Assembly: GCA_965114465.1 (NCBI GenBank)
Contig: CBCOYO010000046.1
Location: 1 to 23,542 of the forward strand
Length of the DNA stretch: 23,542 bases
From: COE1 sp965114465
GTDB lineage: Bacteria; Bacillota; Clostridia; Lachnospirales; Lachnospiraceae
Reading direction: 5' to 3'
Shown: piece after piece, positions 23,497 to 23,542 of the stretch
Layout: every line of letters begins with the position of its first letter
How positions within the stretch are numbered: position 1 is the first letter of the stretch
Made by a program: the position numbers and the translations under genes
The notes under the pieces: generated by a model
Told to the model about the DNA's origin: nothing
The model's input: the letters and a program-made list of their open reading frames with translations, nothing else
The model's database searches: none

Positions 23497-23542
23497 AGGA
23501 ATTGTAGGAAAATAAGTGCTCAGATTGCGCAGGATATTTCTT
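23497..23542. repeat. Palindromic repeat, AGGAACTG family, partial copy at the window edge
   Basis: It opens AGGAATTGTAGGAAAATAAG and continues GTGCTCAGATT, then GCGCAGGATATTTCTT, to the end of the window. It is almost identical to the inverted right arm of the copy at 19475 and shares its first 24 bases with the copy at 3232. It abuts the previous copy with a single base between them. Confidence 0.7.

Overview
The window is AT-rich DNA from a Gram-positive anaerobe, most likely a gut clostridium of the Lachnospiraceae type. The evidence is an oxygen-independent (class III) ribonucleotide reductase with its activase, strong GGAGG ribosome sites, a BlaI/M56 pair, ECF-like sigma and anti-sigma genes of clostridial style, and protein sequences that resemble that family. 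This placement is inferred from protein resemblance, not from a marker gene. Every gene except one is on the minus strand, so transcription mostly runs from high to low coordinates.

Layout. Positions 85-2997 hold a two-gene acyl-transfer module: a membrane MBOAT acyltransferase followed by a membrane-anchored SGNH partner. Positions 3000-3480 hold no gene but three repeat elements, one apparently nested in another. Positions 3484-7046 hold a PaaK-type aryl-acetate CoA ligase, a nucleotidyltransferase and a Nudix/GNAT-like/pyrophosphatase-like fusion. A long hairpin element (7075-7180) separates these from nrdG and nrdD (7188-10003). nrdD has a consensus promoter followed by two NrdR boxes 32 bp apart. 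Positions 10236-12389 hold a radical-SAM protein and partner of the TIGR03916/TIGR03915 pair, thought to act in DNA repair or modification, with a LexA-like site inside the promoter. A cytoplasmic GH13 alpha-glucan hydrolase (12548-14320) ends in a clear terminator and diverges from the only plus-strand gene, a lipoprotein with in-frame repeats ahead of its signal peptide.

From 15633 to the right edge is an envelope-signalling cluster: a lipoprotein serpin, a coupled sigma and anti-sigma pair (4-bp overlap), and a BlaI repressor with a very large M56 antirepressor. In the M56 protein the beta-lactam-sensing domain is replaced by an unfamiliar exterior, and a stretch of 14 NQ-type pentads sits between two membrane segments. 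A 10-N assembly gap breaks blaI. The gaps between these genes are full of short palindromic and MITE-like elements.

At least three short repeat families are visible: a palindrome with ends AGGAACTG (five copies, one cut by the window edge), a roughly 100-bp element with ends like GGGGCTGTCG (two clear copies and one probable disrupted copy), and inverted repeats starting ACTCACGAGC or ACTTACGAGC (two copies). No rRNA, tRNA, CRISPR array, transposase or phage gene was seen. The most notable items are the M56 sensor with its NQ repeat loop, the three-domain Nudix fusion, the repeat-bearing lipoprotein and the nested dispersed repeats.
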